A DNA stretch of 64,000 nucleotides, taken from contig NZ_CP149932.1 in NCBI RefSeq assembly GCF_037949795.1, positions 2,752,621 through 2,816,620 of the forward strand, given 5' to 3'. How positions within the stretch are numbered: the first letter of the stretch is position 1; each line of letters opens with the position of its first letter. Below are positions 8,086 through 17,386 of this stretch, piece after piece. This DNA comes from Thioclava sp. GXIMD2076 (GTDB lineage Bacteria; Pseudomonadota; Alphaproteobacteria; Rhodobacterales; Rhodobacteraceae). The notes beneath the pieces are model-generated. The model made no database searches, was not told where the DNA came from, and was given only the letters and a program-made list of their open reading frames with translations. Position numbers and translations under genes: made by a program.

Positions 8086-9600
8086 TCAGTCTTCCGATTT
8101 GCTGGCGCGCTTTGCAGCGGCATTGGCTTTGTGGGTAGCCTTTTTCTTGGCGTCCACGTGCTTCTTAAGCCGCGAGGGAATGGACTTCTTTCTGTCCTTA
8201 TAGGGGTTTTCCTTGCCCTGATCGCGGAAATAGATCCGGATCGGCGTGCCGCCCATATCAAAGGTCTCGCGCAGGCCGTTGACCAGATACCGGCCATAGG
8301 CTTCGGGGATCTTGTCGGTATGGGTTGCCTTTACCACAAATCCCGGCGGACGGGTCTTGGCCTGGGTCATGTAGCGCAGCTTGATACGGCGACCGCCCGG
8401 AGCGGGTGGCGGGTGCGCCTCGGTCATGGCCGAGAGCCAGTTGTTCAGCTTGGCGGTCGGCACACGACGGTTCCAGACCTCATGCGCCTTCAGGATCGCC
8501 GCATGCAGGCGGTCGAGCCCTTTGCCGGTCTTGGCCGAGACGGTCACCAGCGGCGCGCCTTTCAGCTGCGGCAGCAGGCGCTCGAAGGCCTCGCGCAGCT
8601 CCAGAAGCTTCGCGGGCTTGTCATCCTCGAGGTCCCACTTGTTCGCGGCGACCACAACAGCACGGCCTTCGGTTTCCGCGAAATCTGCGATGCGCAGATC
8701 CTGCGTCTCGAAGGGGATATTCACATCCAGAAGAACAACCACGACCTCGGCAAAGCGCACGGCGCGCAGGCCATCGGCAACCGAGAGCTTCTCGAGCTTC
8801 TCGTTCACACGCGCCTTCTTGCGCATACCTGCCGTGTCCCAGATGCGCATGGGCGTGCCCATATAGTCGGTCTTCACCGAGATCGCATCGCGGGTAATGC
8901 CCGCCTCGGGGCCGGTCAGCAGGCGGTCCTCGTTGAGGATCTTGTTGATCAGCGTCGATTTACCGGCATTCGGACGGCCGATAACGGCCAGCTGCAGGGG
9001 CTTGGCGGCAGAGGGCGGGATATAGGCGGGAATATCATCCTCACCGAGTTCCTCGTCGATCACCACATCGGTTTCGGGGATCGCGGCCACGTTGCGCGCG
9101 GCGAACTCGTCGGCCATCGGACGCAGGACGTGATAGAGCTCGTCCATGCCCAGACCATGTTCTGCGGAAATCTGCATGGGCTCGCCCAGACCGAGGCTCC
9201 ATGCCTCAAGCGCACCGGCCTCACCCGCCGAGCCTTCGGCCTTGTTGGCCGCCAGAATCACATTAGCATTCTTGCGGCGCAGGATATCGGCAAAGATCTC
9301 GTCGGCAGGGGTCACCCCTACACGCGCATCCACGACGAAGAGGCAGATATCGGCCTCCTCGACGGCGCGTTCGGTCAGGCGGCGCATACGTCCCTGGAGG
9401 CTATCATCCTCGGCCAGTTCCAGACCGGCGCTGTCGATCACGATGAACCGCAGGTCGCCAAGGCGCGCATCGCCCTCGCGCAGGTCACGGGTCACGCCGG
9501 GTGTGTCATCGACAAGCGCCAGACGCTTGCCGACCAGACGGTTGAACAGGGTCGACTTGCCGACATTGGGGCGACCGACGATCGCGAGGGTAAAGCTCAT
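8086..9600 (-). CDS. der: Ribosome biogenesis GTPase Der (EngA)
   Basis: A 504-residue tandem GTPase required for 50S subunit maturation. The first G domain starts at the N terminus with GRPNVGKST and DDTPGVTRD. The second has GRPNAGKST near residue 210, [11 protein letters not shown] (switch II) and NKWD. A KH-like domain follows and the tail is Lys/Ala-rich. AAGGAGG lies just upstream of the ATG at 9600. The neighbours upstream are BamB-like and YfgM-like genes, the same order as yfgM-bamB-der in Escherichia coli. Confidence 0.97.
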   Translation of the reverse strand: MSFTLAIVGRPNVGKSTLFNRLVGKRLALVDDTPGVTRDLREGDARLGDLRFIVIDSAGLELAEDDSLQGRMRRLTERAVEEADICLFVVDARVGVTPADEIFADILRRKNANVILAANKAEGSAGEAGALEAWSLGLGEPMQISAEHGLGMDELYHVLRPMADEFAARNVAAIPETDVVIDEELGEDDIPAYIPPSAAKPLQLAVIGRPNAGKSTLINKILNEDRLLTGPEAGITRDAISVKTDYMGTPMRIWDTAGMRKKARVNEKLEKLSVADGLRAVRFAEVVVVLLDVNIPFETQDLRIADFAETEGRAVVVAANKWDLEDDKPAKLLELREAFERLLPQLKGAPLVTVSAKTGKGLDRLHAAILKAHEVWNRRVPTAKLNNWLSAMTEAHPPPAPGGRRIKLRYMTQAKTRPPGFVVKATHTDKIPEAYGRYLVNGLRETFDMGGTPIRIYFRDQGKENPYKDRKKSIPSRLKKHVDAKKKATHKANAAAKRASKSED

Positions 9601-9716
9601 AAGGCCCTCCTTGGGCGGCGCAGCCCCGGGCGGGATACGCAGATTCGAACGCGTCTCCTACACGGGACGCGGGCGCGGGTCAAATCCTCATACAGGAAAA
9701 CCGCGGCGGGGAAAAG

Positions 9717-9739
9717 AAAACCGGGCATTTGCCCGGCTT
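9717..9739 (-). terminator. Terminator hairpin after the BamB-like gene
   Basis: CCGGGC (9721-9726) and GCCCGG (9731-9736) pair around an ATTT loop, with flanking A/T extending the stem. On the minus strand the hairpin is followed by TTTTCTTTTCC, just after the stop of the gene ending at 9750. Confidence 0.75.
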
Positions 9740-9749
9740 TCCTTTTGAC

Positions 9750-11060
9750 TTAGCGATAGGCCAGAAGCTTGCCGTCGCGGGAGACGACATAGAGCGTGCC
9801 GCCCGCCACCACCGGCGCCGAGGCCGCGCCCCCCGGAAGCGGCGCTTCCGAGATCAGCTTGCCCGTTGCCGGATCGAAAACCCGCAGACGCTCGTCCGAG
9901 GACGCCACGAACAACTTGTTGCCCGCCAGAACCGGCCCGTAATGGACATAGATCGCCTGCTGCTTCTTGGCTTTTTCCTTGATGTAATAGGGCATCGGCA
10001 CCGAATAGATCTCGGCGCCCGTGGCAGCATCGAGCCGCGTGAGCTTGGCCTCGTCGGACACGAGGAAGACCGAACCGCCGGCCACGACCAGCGGCGAGTT
10101 CGCCCCCGTCTTGGCGACCCATTTCTGCTTGCCCGACGCCAGATCGAAGGCTGCGGACCGGCCAGCCGAGGTGCCGGCATAAACCACATCGCCCGCGATG
10201 ACCGGATCGCCCGTCAGGTCGACGACCGATCCGAAAGCGCGGCCCAAACGACGGCCCGGCACACGCGCCTGCCACATATCGAAGCCACCTTTGGGCAGCG
10301 TGGCCATCAGATCGCCCGAGGGGAACGGGAAGACGACCGTGTTACCGCCCACTGCGGGGGCCGAGACTCCGGTCATCGCCGAGGGCGAGGCGCCCCCCTG
10401 CATCTGCCATTCGACCTTGCCGTCGCTCTCGCGAATGGCCCAGGCGGAGCCGTCACGCGCCACGACATAGACGAGACCGCCCGAAACGGTCGGTGCGCCG
10501 CCAAGGGAGACGCCGAAATCCTGCCGCCAGCGGATAGTGCCCGAGGCCGCATCCACGGCCACCAGTTCGCCATAGCCCGTGGTGACAAACAGCGTATTGC
10601 CATCAGCCGCCAGACCGCCGCCCGAGGCCGAGCCTGCGGTCTCGTTGGCGGGGAGCAGATTGGCGCGCCAGAGGGTCTGGCCGGAGGTCGAGGTCGCTGT
10701 TACATCGGTATGGCTGTCGAGAGTAAAGATCCGTCCGCCCGAGACCACCGGATCGGCGGTGATGCGGTAGCGTTTCGCATCGCCCTGACCGATACCGGCC
10801 TGCCACAGAAGCGTGGTGCCCTGCCCGATCGCCGCATTGGGTGCATGATGCGAAGCATTGCCCGCCCGCTGGGCCCAGTCGGCATTGGAGGTCACGGCAG
10901 GCAGGTTGAGCGCGGTCGAGGTTACGGGCGCGGGGCCCGACGCGCTATCGGAAAGCACATCCCGCGGATCGAGCCTGTCACCCTGCAGGATCACTTCCTT
11001 TTCGCAGGCGGATACCGCCAGCATCATGCCAAGGGCCGCCATTTTGTGAATAAGCTTCAC
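9750..11060 (-). CDS. bamB: PQQ-like beta-propeller lipoprotein, BamB-like
   Basis: The protein (436 aa) begins MKLIHKMAALGMMLAVSAC, a lipoprotein signal with its lipidation Cys at residue 19. The rest is a WD40/PQQ-like propeller with repeated blades of the type GGxVYVxxxDGxxxAxxxxxG-xxxW. BamB is the outer-membrane lipoprotein scaffold of the Bam complex that folds beta-barrel proteins. The GTG start at 11060 is chosen because AGGAG precedes it by 7 bases and it gives a clean signal peptide. Adjacency to YfgM-like and der genes supports BamB over an unrelated PQQ enzyme. Confidence 0.8.
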   Translation of the reverse strand: MKLIHKMAALGMMLAVSACEKEVILQGDRLDPRDVLSDSASGPAPVTSTALNLPAVTSNADWAQRAGNASHHAPNAAIGQGTTLLWQAGIGQGDAKRYRITADPVVSGGRIFTLDSHTDVTATSTSGQTLWRANLLPANETAGSASGGGLAADGNTLFVTTGYGELVAVDAASGTIRWRQDFGVSLGGAPTVSGGLVYVVARDGSAWAIRESDGKVEWQMQGGASPSAMTGVSAPAVGGNTVVFPFPSGDLMATLPKGGFDMWQARVPGRRLGRAFGSVVDLTGDPVIAGDVVYAGTSAGRSAAFDLASGKQKWVAKTGANSPLVVAGGSVFLVSDEAKLTRLDAATGAEIYSVPMPYYIKEKAKKQQAIYVHYGPVLAGNKLFVASSDERLRVFDPATGKLISEAPLPGGAASAPVVAGGTLYVVSRDGKLLAYR

Positions 11061-11095
11061 CGCGCTACTCCTGCCGTCAATGTTACATCGCAATG

Positions 11096-11116
11096 GCGCG
11101 GGCAACCTGCCCGCGC
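11096..11116 (-). promoter_or_regulatory. GC-rich hairpin between YfgM-like and BamB-like genes
   Basis: GCGCGGGC (11096-11103) and GCCCGCGC (11109-11116) form an 8-base stem with a 5-base loop in the 63-base gap between the two genes. There is no T-tract, so it is more likely an mRNA processing or stability element than a terminator. Confidence 0.35.
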
Positions 11117-11123
11117 GAGGGGT

Positions 11124-11768
11124 TTACCCCTGCTTCGTCTCACCACCTAGGGCGGTAATCAGCTGTGTCAGGCGCTGTTGCACGCCAGAGGTCAGACCGG
11201 CCTCCTGCAGCATCTCCTGCGCGCGCTTGATCGCCTCGTCGGTCTTGCCGGCCTCGACCAGCACCAGAACCTGCTGTTCCTGTGCCAGTTCCGAATAGGG
11301 CGCGCCGGGCTTGGCCAGATCGGCCAGCATCGCATCGCGCTCGGAAGCGGGCATGTCTGCCCCCTGCGCAAGGATCAGCTTGAGCCGCGCCATATCGCGC
11401 AGGCTTGCAGGCAATGCCTGATTGTCGGCGGCTGCCTGAAAATGGGTCACGGCCGCGTCGCGCTTGCCGTCATCGATAGCCTGCGAGCCTGCCATCAGAT
11501 CCAGCACGCCGGCGCGCGCGCCATCGGCTTCGATCCCCTTGAGCGCCGCCAGCGGCTCCTTGCCCTGCACGGCGGCCATCACGCTATCGCCAAAGCTCTC
11601 GGCTGCGGCATCATGCTTGCTGGTCTGGATCTCGTTCCATGCCGCCCCGCCCACGATGGCGATCACGGCAACCACGCCCAGCCAGCCCCAGCGCTTGAGC
11701 ACGCGGTAAAGACGGTCGCGACGCACCTCTTCGGTGACTTCGTCGATAAAGCTGTCGGTCTCGCTCAC
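11124..11768 (-). CDS. YfgM-like tetratricopeptide membrane protein
   Basis: The product (214 aa) has a charged cytoplasmic N terminus, one membrane helix (about residues 24-42, WGWLGVVAVIAIVGGAAW) and a periplasmic helical TPR-like domain. This matches YfgM/ancillary SecYEG translocon proteins, which in E. coli associate with PpiD and periplasmic chaperone networks. The GTG at 11768 is taken as the start because GGAGG stands 7 bases upstream; the longer in-frame extension to 11861 has no ribosome site. It lies upstream of the BamB-like gene and der. Confidence 0.75.
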   Translation of the reverse strand: MSETDSFIDEVTEEVRRDRLYRVLKRWGWLGVVAVIAIVGGAAWNEIQTSKHDAAAESFGDSVMAAVQGKEPLAALKGIEADGARAGVLDLMAGSQAIDDGKRDAAVTHFQAAADNQALPASLRDMARLKLILAQGADMPASERDAMLADLAKPGAPYSELAQEQQVLVLVEAGKTDEAIKRAQEMLQEAGLTSGVQQRLTQLITALGGETKQG

Positions 11769-11896
11769 AGGCGGGCCTCCTTCGTCTTTGTCTGCGGAAA
11801 TGCAAGATTCCCGCCGCTCGGGCATCGCTGCCCGCATCTGTCCGGCACTACTTATACGCAAGCCGGAGGTCGCGGCAAGGGCAGCTGCTCACGCGC

Positions 11897-13738
11897 TCAG
11901 GCCTGCGGCCCCTCTTCGTGATCGATTTCCGCCGATTGGCGCGCCCACATCTGGGCATAGCGCCCGCCCTGCGCCAGAAGCGCCTCGTGGCGGCCCTGCT
12001 CGACGATGCGTCCCGCCTCCATCACGACAATCTGATCCGCATCGACGATAGTCGACAGGCGGTGGGCGATGGTGATCACCGTGCGCCCCTGCCCCGCCTC
12101 TGCCAGCGAGGCCTGAATATCGCGCTCGGTCTGGGTGTCGAGCGCCGAGGTCGCCTCGTCCAGAAGCAGGATCGGCGGGTTCTTCAGGATGGTGCGGGCA
12201 ATCCCCACGCGCTGCTTCTCGCCGCCCGAGAGTTTGAGCCCGCGCTCGCCCACCTGCGTGTCATAGCCTTCGGGCAGGCTCTCGATGAAGTCATGGATGC
12301 GGGCGGCCTTGGCGGCGGCAATGACCTCCTCGCGCGTGGCCTGCGGGCGCGCATAGGCAATGTTGTAACCCACCGTGTCGTTGAACAGCACCGTATCCTG
12401 CGGAACGACCCCGATCGCATCATGGACCGATCCCTGCGTCACATCGCGCAGATCCTGCCCGTCGATGGTGATCGCCCCGCCCGTCACATCGTAGAACCGG
12501 AACATCAACCGCCCGATGGTGGATTTTCCAGACCCCGACGGCCCGACCAGCGCCACAGTCTGCCCTGCGGCGATATCAAGGCTAATCCCCTTCAGAATGG
12601 GGCGTTCGGGGCTATAGTGGAAGTGCACATCGTGGAAGGAGATCCGCCCGCCCTGCACCTGCAAGGCGGTGGCCCCTGCCTTGTCCTGCACCTCGGGCTG
12701 CTGTTCCAGAAGATCATGCATCTCGCCCATATCGGTCAGGCCCTGCCGGATATTGCGATATACCGAGCCCAGGAAGTTCAGCGGTGTGGTGATCTGGATC
12801 ATGTAGGCCTGCACCATCACGAAATCCCCCACGCTGAGGGTGCCGCGCATGGTTTCAATCGCCGCCATCACCATCACTGCACAGAGCCCCGCCGAGATGA
12901 TCAGCGCCTGACCGGCATTGAGAAAGGCCAGCGAGCGGTCAGTGCGGATCGCGGCCCTCGCATACTGATCCATCGAGACGTCATAGCGGTCGGTTTCCCA
13001 ACGGTCGGCATTGAAATATTTCACCGTCTCGAAATTCAGCAGGCTGTCGATGGCCTTCTGGTTGGCCTCCTGATCGGCGGCATTCATCTCGCGGCGCACC
13101 TGCACCCGCCATTCGGTGATTTTCAGCGTGAAGCTCACATAGGCGGCGATCGTAACCAACAGCACCAGCGCATAGCGCCAGTCGAAGGCCAGCGCGAAGA
13201 TTACCAGAACAAAAACCAGCTCGATAATCAGCGGCACGATGTTGAACAAAAGGAACGAGAGCACGAACTCGATGGCCTTCACCCCGCGCTCGATAATGCG
13301 CGAGAGCGCCCCTGTGCGCCGCCCGATATGGAAGCGCAGCGACATCGCATGCATATGGCGGAAGGTCTGGATCGCCATCCCCTGCAGCGCGCGCATCCTG
13401 ACCGGCGCGAAGATGGCATTGCGCAGCTCGTTCACCCCCGAGGAGAGAAACCGCGCCACGCCATAGGCCACGGTCAGCGATACCGCTCCCAGAGGCAGCA
13501 GAAGCGCCGGATCGCGGGCATCGCCGGACAGCGCATCAACCGCCAGCTTGTAAAGATAGGGCGTGCCCAGCGTCACCGCCTTGGCCGCCACCAGCAAAAG
13601 CATCGCCCAGACCACAGTGCGCTTCACCCATGCCGCATCCGAGGGCCAGAGATAGGGCAGGATGAAGCGGATCAGCTTCATCCCACGCTTGCGGTCGGCT
13701 CTGGCGGCATCGGAAGGCAGGGAGGTATCGGGCGGCAT
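11897..13738 (-). CDS. Atm1/ABCB7-type ABC exporter (fused permease-ATPase)
   Basis: A half-transporter of 613 aa with six membrane helices (about residues 40-320) and a C-terminal ATPase. NFETVKYFNADRWE near residue 235 is the glutathione-binding signature region of mitochondrial Atm1 and its alphaproteobacterial homologues, which export glutathione-linked sulfur species or metal-glutathione conjugates. Walker A is GPSGSGKST (about 399), the ABC signature LSGGEKQR and Walker B ILLLDEATSALD follow. It acts as an inner-membrane homodimer. The upstream leader carries a 15-base tandem repeat (13753-13797). Confidence 0.92.
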   Translation of the reverse strand: MPPDTSLPSDAARADRKRGMKLIRFILPYLWPSDAAWVKRTVVWAMLLLVAAKAVTLGTPYLYKLAVDALSGDARDPALLLPLGAVSLTVAYGVARFLSSGVNELRNAIFAPVRMRALQGMAIQTFRHMHAMSLRFHIGRRTGALSRIIERGVKAIEFVLSFLLFNIVPLIIELVFVLVIFALAFDWRYALVLLVTIAAYVSFTLKITEWRVQVRREMNAADQEANQKAIDSLLNFETVKYFNADRWETDRYDVSMDQYARAAIRTDRSLAFLNAGQALIISAGLCAVMVMAAIETMRGTLSVGDFVMVQAYMIQITTPLNFLGSVYRNIRQGLTDMGEMHDLLEQQPEVQDKAGATALQVQGGRISFHDVHFHYSPERPILKGISLDIAAGQTVALVGPSGSGKSTIGRLMFRFYDVTGGAITIDGQDLRDVTQGSVHDAIGVVPQDTVLFNDTVGYNIAYARPQATREEVIAAAKAARIHDFIESLPEGYDTQVGERGLKLSGGEKQRVGIARTILKNPPILLLDEATSALDTQTERDIQASLAEAGQGRTVITIAHRLSTIVDADQIVVMEAGRIVEQGRHEALLAQGGRYAQMWARQSAEIDHEEGPQA

Positions 13739-13752
13739 ATCTGGCGTCTTTC

Positions 13753-13797
13753 GGCTGGATTGCGGGCGGCTGGATTACAGGCAGCTGGATTGCGAGG
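13753..13797. repeat. 15-base tandem repeat, three copies
   Basis: Units GGCTGGATTGCGGGC (13753-13767), GGCTGGATTACAGGC (13768-13782) and AGCTGGATTGCGAGG (13783-13797) lie head to tail. They sit immediately upstream of the Atm1-type gene start and downstream of the LysM gene start-to-stop on the same strand, so they fall in the Atm1 leader. Confidence 0.85.
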
Positions 13798-13849
13798 CGC
13801 GACCCTAATGAAAGCCATGCGCAATGCCAAGCATGCCTTGTTGCCGATA

Positions 13850-14992
13850 TCAGCGCGGAAGATTGAAGACCTGTCCGGGATAGATCAGATCGGGATTGCG
13901 GATCTGGTCACGATTGGCGTCGAACACCCGCACATAGAGAAAGCCGTCACCATAGGTCTCGCGCGCGATGGCCCAGAGCGTATTACCGGGCTGCACGGTC
14001 AGGATCTTGGCCCCCTCGCCATCGACCGCCGTATCGGCCACCGCATTGGCAAGGCTTTCGGGCGTCTCGCGCAGGAAGGGGGTCTCGGCGCGCGAGACGA
14101 CCTTGCCATCCGCATCCACCGCATCGACGCGCAGCCGATAGGTGCCGGGCGCGATATCGGGCAGGCTCAGCTGCCAGCCCGCATTGTTGCGCGCAGCAGG
14201 GGTCGAGAGCGCCACCTGTTTGTTATCGAGATAGATGACGAGCTGGGCATCCTCGGCCAGACCGCGCCCCGCGATCACCACCTCGCCCTGTGGATCATAG
14301 GAGAGCGTATCGATTGCCAGATGGTCGAGCGCCGGACCAAGCACGCGGGCACTGGTCGCGTCGGTCACGATGGAGCGCGGCGGCTCGGTGACCGCGCTTA
14401 CCGGCGCGGCGGCCATATCCGCCTCCGGAGCGGATGCCACGGAGGATGCGGGCTGGGCGATGTTCGCAGGCATCGTGGCATCGGATGTCGCTGACGCAAG
14501 CGCCTGCGGTTCCAAGGGCGCGATCTGCAGACTCTCGGGGCTCTCCACCGGCGCCTGTCCTGCCGGCGTTATCCGCAGGCCCACCGATTGTGGCTCGCCG
14601 GAGGGCACCACATCGAACTGGGTGGCAAAGGCTCCATCGGCATCGCTCTGGGCTTCGGCCATGACCTCGCCATCGACCAGAATCTCGACCCTCGCATCGG
14701 GGGCGGCCCGACCGGCCAGCGTCACTGCACCGTCAGAGGCGACATGGAGATTGTCGAACCGGCCCATATCGGGGTCCTCCGACATTTCGGGGGTCTGCGG
14801 TGCGGGCATATCCTGCGAAGAGGCGGCCTGTGTCACCCCATCCGCCGCCCGGACCTCTTTGGCGGGCTCGGGGCTCGCTCCGCTCTCCTGCACCGGAACG
14901 ACGGAACGCTGCGTCCCCAGCAGCACCAGAAGAACGGCCACAGCGGCAACGCCTGCGCCGATAACGGTCCGTGTCGTGGAAATGTTACTCAT
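13850..14992 (-). CDS. LysM-domain protein with N-terminal membrane anchor
   Basis: The protein (380 aa) has one N-terminal membrane helix (about residues 9-26), an Ala/Pro/Glu-rich linker, Ig-like beta segments (for example AAPDARVEILVDGEVMAEAQ) and a C-terminal LysM motif, VQPGNTLWAIARETYGDGF to NPDLIYPGQVFNLP. LysM binds peptidoglycan, so a periplasmic cell-wall role is likely. Start ATG 14992 has GAGGAG about 10 bases upstream; an in-frame GTG at 15019 is less likely. No catalytic domain is seen. Confidence 0.85.
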   Translation of the reverse strand: MSNISTTRTVIGAGVAAVAVLLVLLGTQRSVVPVQESGASPEPAKEVRAADGVTQAASSQDMPAPQTPEMSEDPDMGRFDNLHVASDGAVTLAGRAAPDARVEILVDGEVMAEAQSDADGAFATQFDVVPSGEPQSVGLRITPAGQAPVESPESLQIAPLEPQALASATSDATMPANIAQPASSVASAPEADMAAAPVSAVTEPPRSIVTDATSARVLGPALDHLAIDTLSYDPQGEVVIAGRGLAEDAQLVIYLDNKQVALSTPAARNNAGWQLSLPDIAPGTYRLRVDAVDADGKVVSRAETPFLRETPESLANAVADTAVDGEGAKILTVQPGNTLWAIARETYGDGFLYVRVFDANRDQIRNPDLIYPGQVFNLPR

Positions 14993-15134
14993 GGCATGCG
15001 AACTCCTCGGGACCCGCACCCCGCGCTCTTCCCTTGCGAGAGCCTAGCGGCGCGCGTATGACCATACAACACGTTATTACGGGCAATTTACGCTCAAAGA
15101 CGCTGATATTCCGTGAAAAAAGGAAAGAGACCCC

Positions 15135-15695
15135 ATGACCCAGCCCCAAATCTCCGTCTGCGTCTTCTGTGGATCGCGTCTTGGCGCGAAGGAAAGCTAT
15201 GCGGAGGCGGCCACCAAGACAGGCGAGATGCTGGCCAAGCGCGGCTGGCGACTGGTCTATGGCGCGGGTGATGTGGGGTTGATGGGCACGGTGGCGCGCG
15301 CGGCCCAAGAGGCTGGCGGTGCCACCTTCGGCGTGATCCCCGAGCATCTCTTCTCGCGCGAGGTCGGAAAGCGGGATCTGACCACCTATATCGTCACCGA
15401 GACCATGCACGAGCGCAAAAAGGTGATGTTCATGAACTCGGATGCGATCGTGCTCCTGCCGGGGGGGGCGGGGTCGCTCGACGAGATCTTCGAGGTGCTC
15501 ACATGGCGCCAGATCGGGCTGCATGGTAAGCCGATCCTGATCCTCAATACCGACGGCTACTGGGAGCCCCTGCGCGCCCTGATTGATCAGTTCATCAACG
15601 AGGGGTTTGCCGATCCGAGCATCGGCGAGTTCCTGATCTGGGCCGATACCGTGCCCGAGCTGGAAACGGCATTGGCCGGAACATTCGACGCCTGA
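15135..15695 (+). CDS. LOG family nucleotide phosphoribohydrolase (TIGR00730)
   Basis: The 186-residue product has a Rossmann-like fold. The signature is LLPGGAGSLDEIFE (consensus PGGxGTxxE), here with Ser for Thr, and the first strand ends VCVFCGSRLG. LOG proteins release free base from cytokinin ribotides or act as AMP/ribonucleotide monophosphate nucleosidases, and the bacterial substrate often remains unproven. It is divergent from the LysM gene, and GAAAGAGA precedes the ATG. It ends 9 bases from the convergent RarD-like gene. Confidence 0.9.
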   Translation: MTQPQISVCVFCGSRLGAKESYAEAATKTGEMLAKRGWRLVYGAGDVGLMGTVARAAQEAGGATFGVIPEHLFSREVGKRDLTTYIVTETMHERKKVMFMNSDAIVLLPGGAGSLDEIFEVLTWRQIGLHGKPILILNTDGYWEPLRALIDQFINEGFADPSIGEFLIWADTVPELETALAGTFDA

Positions 15696-15704
15696 TCGCG
15701 GATC

Positions 15705-16610
15705 TCAGGGCGCGGGCGCGGCTTTGCGTGCCCCTGCCCTGAACCCTGCCACCGAATAGAGCGCCAGCGCCACCCAGATCAGAGGCAGCACCACCATCTG
15801 CACCTGCGAGAGCGGGTCCTGTAGCACCAGCACCGCAACGAAAAGCTGCAGACTGGGGTTGAGATATTGCATCAGCCCGACCGTCGCCAGCCGCAGGCGT
15901 TGGGCGGCGTAGGAAAACAGCATCAGCGGCACGGCGGTCATGCCCGCAGACAGGAGCAAAAACGCCGTCTCGGTCGCATCGCGCCCGAAATGGCCCGAAT
16001 GGGCGGGTCCGAACCAGCCCAGTTCCAGCCCCAGCAGATAGACTGCTGAAATGGGTGCCAGCACCAGCACCTCGACCGTCACCGTAACCAGAGGCTCGGT
16101 GCGAAGTTGCTTCTTTATCAGCCCGTAAAGCCCGAATGTCACCGCGATCACCAGCGGGATCACCGGCGCATGACCCTCGGCAATGCCCATATAGAGCACC
16201 GCCAGCGTGACCAGCGCGATCGCGGCCAGCTGCAACCGCCCTAGCCTCTCGCGCAACACGAGCACCCCCAGAAGCACGGACAGGAGCGGAAAGATATAAT
16301 AGCCGAAGCTGGCCTCTACCGCGTGATTATGCTGGATCGCCCAGACATAGGTGAACCAGTTGCCGCTGATAAAGATCGCGGCCAGGGCGATAATCATCAA
16401 AGAGCGCGGACGCAGCGCCTCGCGCAGCGCCGCCAGCCGTCCCGTCAGGGCGAGGATAATCAGGAACAGGATCGCCGACCAGAGCGTGCGATGCGCCAGA
16501 ACCTCGATCACCGGCACCTCGCGCAGCACGGCAAAAAAGAGCCCCGACAGGCCCCACATCGTGCAGCAGACGACCATCGCGATCACACCTTTTCCTGCCT
16601 CGCTCATCAT
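15705..16610 (-). CDS. RarD-like EamA-family permease
   Basis: A 301-residue transporter of the drug/metabolite superfamily with about ten membrane helices. The N-terminal region MVVCCTMWGLSGLFFAVLRE followed by EVLAHRTLWS is characteristic of RarD proteins; the substrate is unknown, with drug and amino-acid efflux both suggested for relatives. ATG 16610 (MMSEAGKG) is preferred over the upstream in-frame start at 16718 because GGAG precedes it by 6 bases. Confidence 0.88.
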   Translation of the reverse strand: MMSEAGKGVIAMVVCCTMWGLSGLFFAVLREVPVIEVLAHRTLWSAILFLIILALTGRLAALREALRPRSLMIIALAAIFISGNWFTYVWAIQHNHAVEASFGYYIFPLLSVLLGVLVLRERLGRLQLAAIALVTLAVLYMGIAEGHAPVIPLVIAVTFGLYGLIKKQLRTEPLVTVTVEVLVLAPISAVYLLGLELGWFGPAHSGHFGRDATETAFLLLSAGMTAVPLMLFSYAAQRLRLATVGLMQYLNPSLQLFVAVLVLQDPLSQVQMVVLPLIWVALALYSVAGFRAGARKAAPAP

Positions 16611-16716
16611 TTCCCGCTCCACTATCACTCGCGTTCCTAGGACCGGCTCTTGCGCTTTTCGCCCGTCATTGACAACCCATGATGATAAGCCTGCTTGATA
16701 CCGGACGCCAATGAAC

Positions 16717-16742
16717 AACGCCGCCCCTCAAGGGACGGCGTT
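16717..16742 (-). terminator. Hairpin after the host-attachment gene
   Basis: AACGCCG (16717-16723) pairs with CGGCGTT (16736-16742), and CCCT/AGGG extends the stem across one mismatch. It follows the stop at 16768 on the minus strand, with TTGTTCATT after it. Confidence 0.55.
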
Positions 16743-16767
16743 AGGTCAACCAGTGGATAGGCCGCGC

Positions 16768-17235
16768 TCAGGCCGCAAGATCGGCGCAAAGCCAGCGTTC
16801 GATCTGGTCGCGCGGAGCGTTGGTATAGGTTTTGGGGATCTCGGCCACCAGCTTGTCGGTGACCTCCTTATGCAGCGCAGGCCTCAATACACCCAGCACC
16901 TTGGGGCTGGCGGCGATCACGAGGCGCTTGAAGGCGCCTTTATGGGCGAGCTTGTAGAGTTGCTCGGCCAGATCCTCGGCGAAACGGTCCTTGGCAAGCT
17001 GGTGCCAGTCGGTCTCGTCAAAGGCGGATTTCTGGCCCGGCCCGTTATCGGCCATCCGCCCCGGTCGGTCGGTGCCTTGTACACTGTCGGGCGGGTTGTC
17101 CTGCGTCTTTACCTCTCGGACCTCGAGATTGGGGTCTTTGGAATCGGTGATGTTCTCCAGAAACAGCGCCTTCTCGCCATCGGCGATCACCACCCATGTT
17201 CCGGTCTCGAGTTTCTTGGTGTCAAACTTGGCCAT
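16768..17235 (-). CDS. Host attachment protein family (baeRF/eRF1-like fold, Host_attach)
   Basis: The protein (155 aa) begins MAKFDTKKLETGTWVVIADG and includes RLVIAASPKVLGVLRPALH, the typical pattern of the family named for the Agrobacterium protein needed for attachment to plant cells. The true function is unknown, and the fold is related to the archaeal/eukaryotic release factor domain 2. Start 17235 is chosen because AGGAGG is correctly placed upstream. A hydrophilic, Asp/Pro-rich middle section suggests a cytosolic protein. Confidence 0.8.
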   Translation of the reverse strand: MAKFDTKKLETGTWVVIADGEKALFLENITDSKDPNLEVREVKTQDNPPDSVQGTDRPGRMADNGPGQKSAFDETDWHQLAKDRFAEDLAEQLYKLAHKGAFKRLVIAASPKVLGVLRPALHKEVTDKLVAEIPKTYTNAPRDQIERWLCADLAA

Positions 17236-17333
17236 GAGGGGCCTCCTTCTCTCCATATTCGGTGAGAGGAAAACGCGCGCAGTGGCGGGCCGTTCCGACA
17301 CGCGCGTTCACGGCTGAGTGGGAACCCGTGCCG

Positions 17334-17364
17334 CAAAAGAAAAGGCGCCCCGAAGGCCGCCTTT
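17334..17364 (-). terminator. Terminator after sodB
   Basis: AAAGGCG (17341-17347) and CGCCTTT (17358-17364) form the stem, and on the minus strand it is followed by TTCTTTTGC. It lies 23 bases after the sodB stop. Confidence 0.7.
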
Positions 17365-17386
17365 CCCGAAAACCTGCCGCTCGCGA

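Noticed and set aside
8032..9753. 573-codon plus-strand frame opposite der
   Set aside because: It begins next to the candidate promoter at 7998, but it is interrupted by the terminator hairpin at once and is the antisense of der.
11918..14494. 858-codon plus-strand frame opposite the Atm1-type and LysM genes
   Set aside because: Antisense of two confident genes, very His/Arg-rich composition typical of GC shadow frames.
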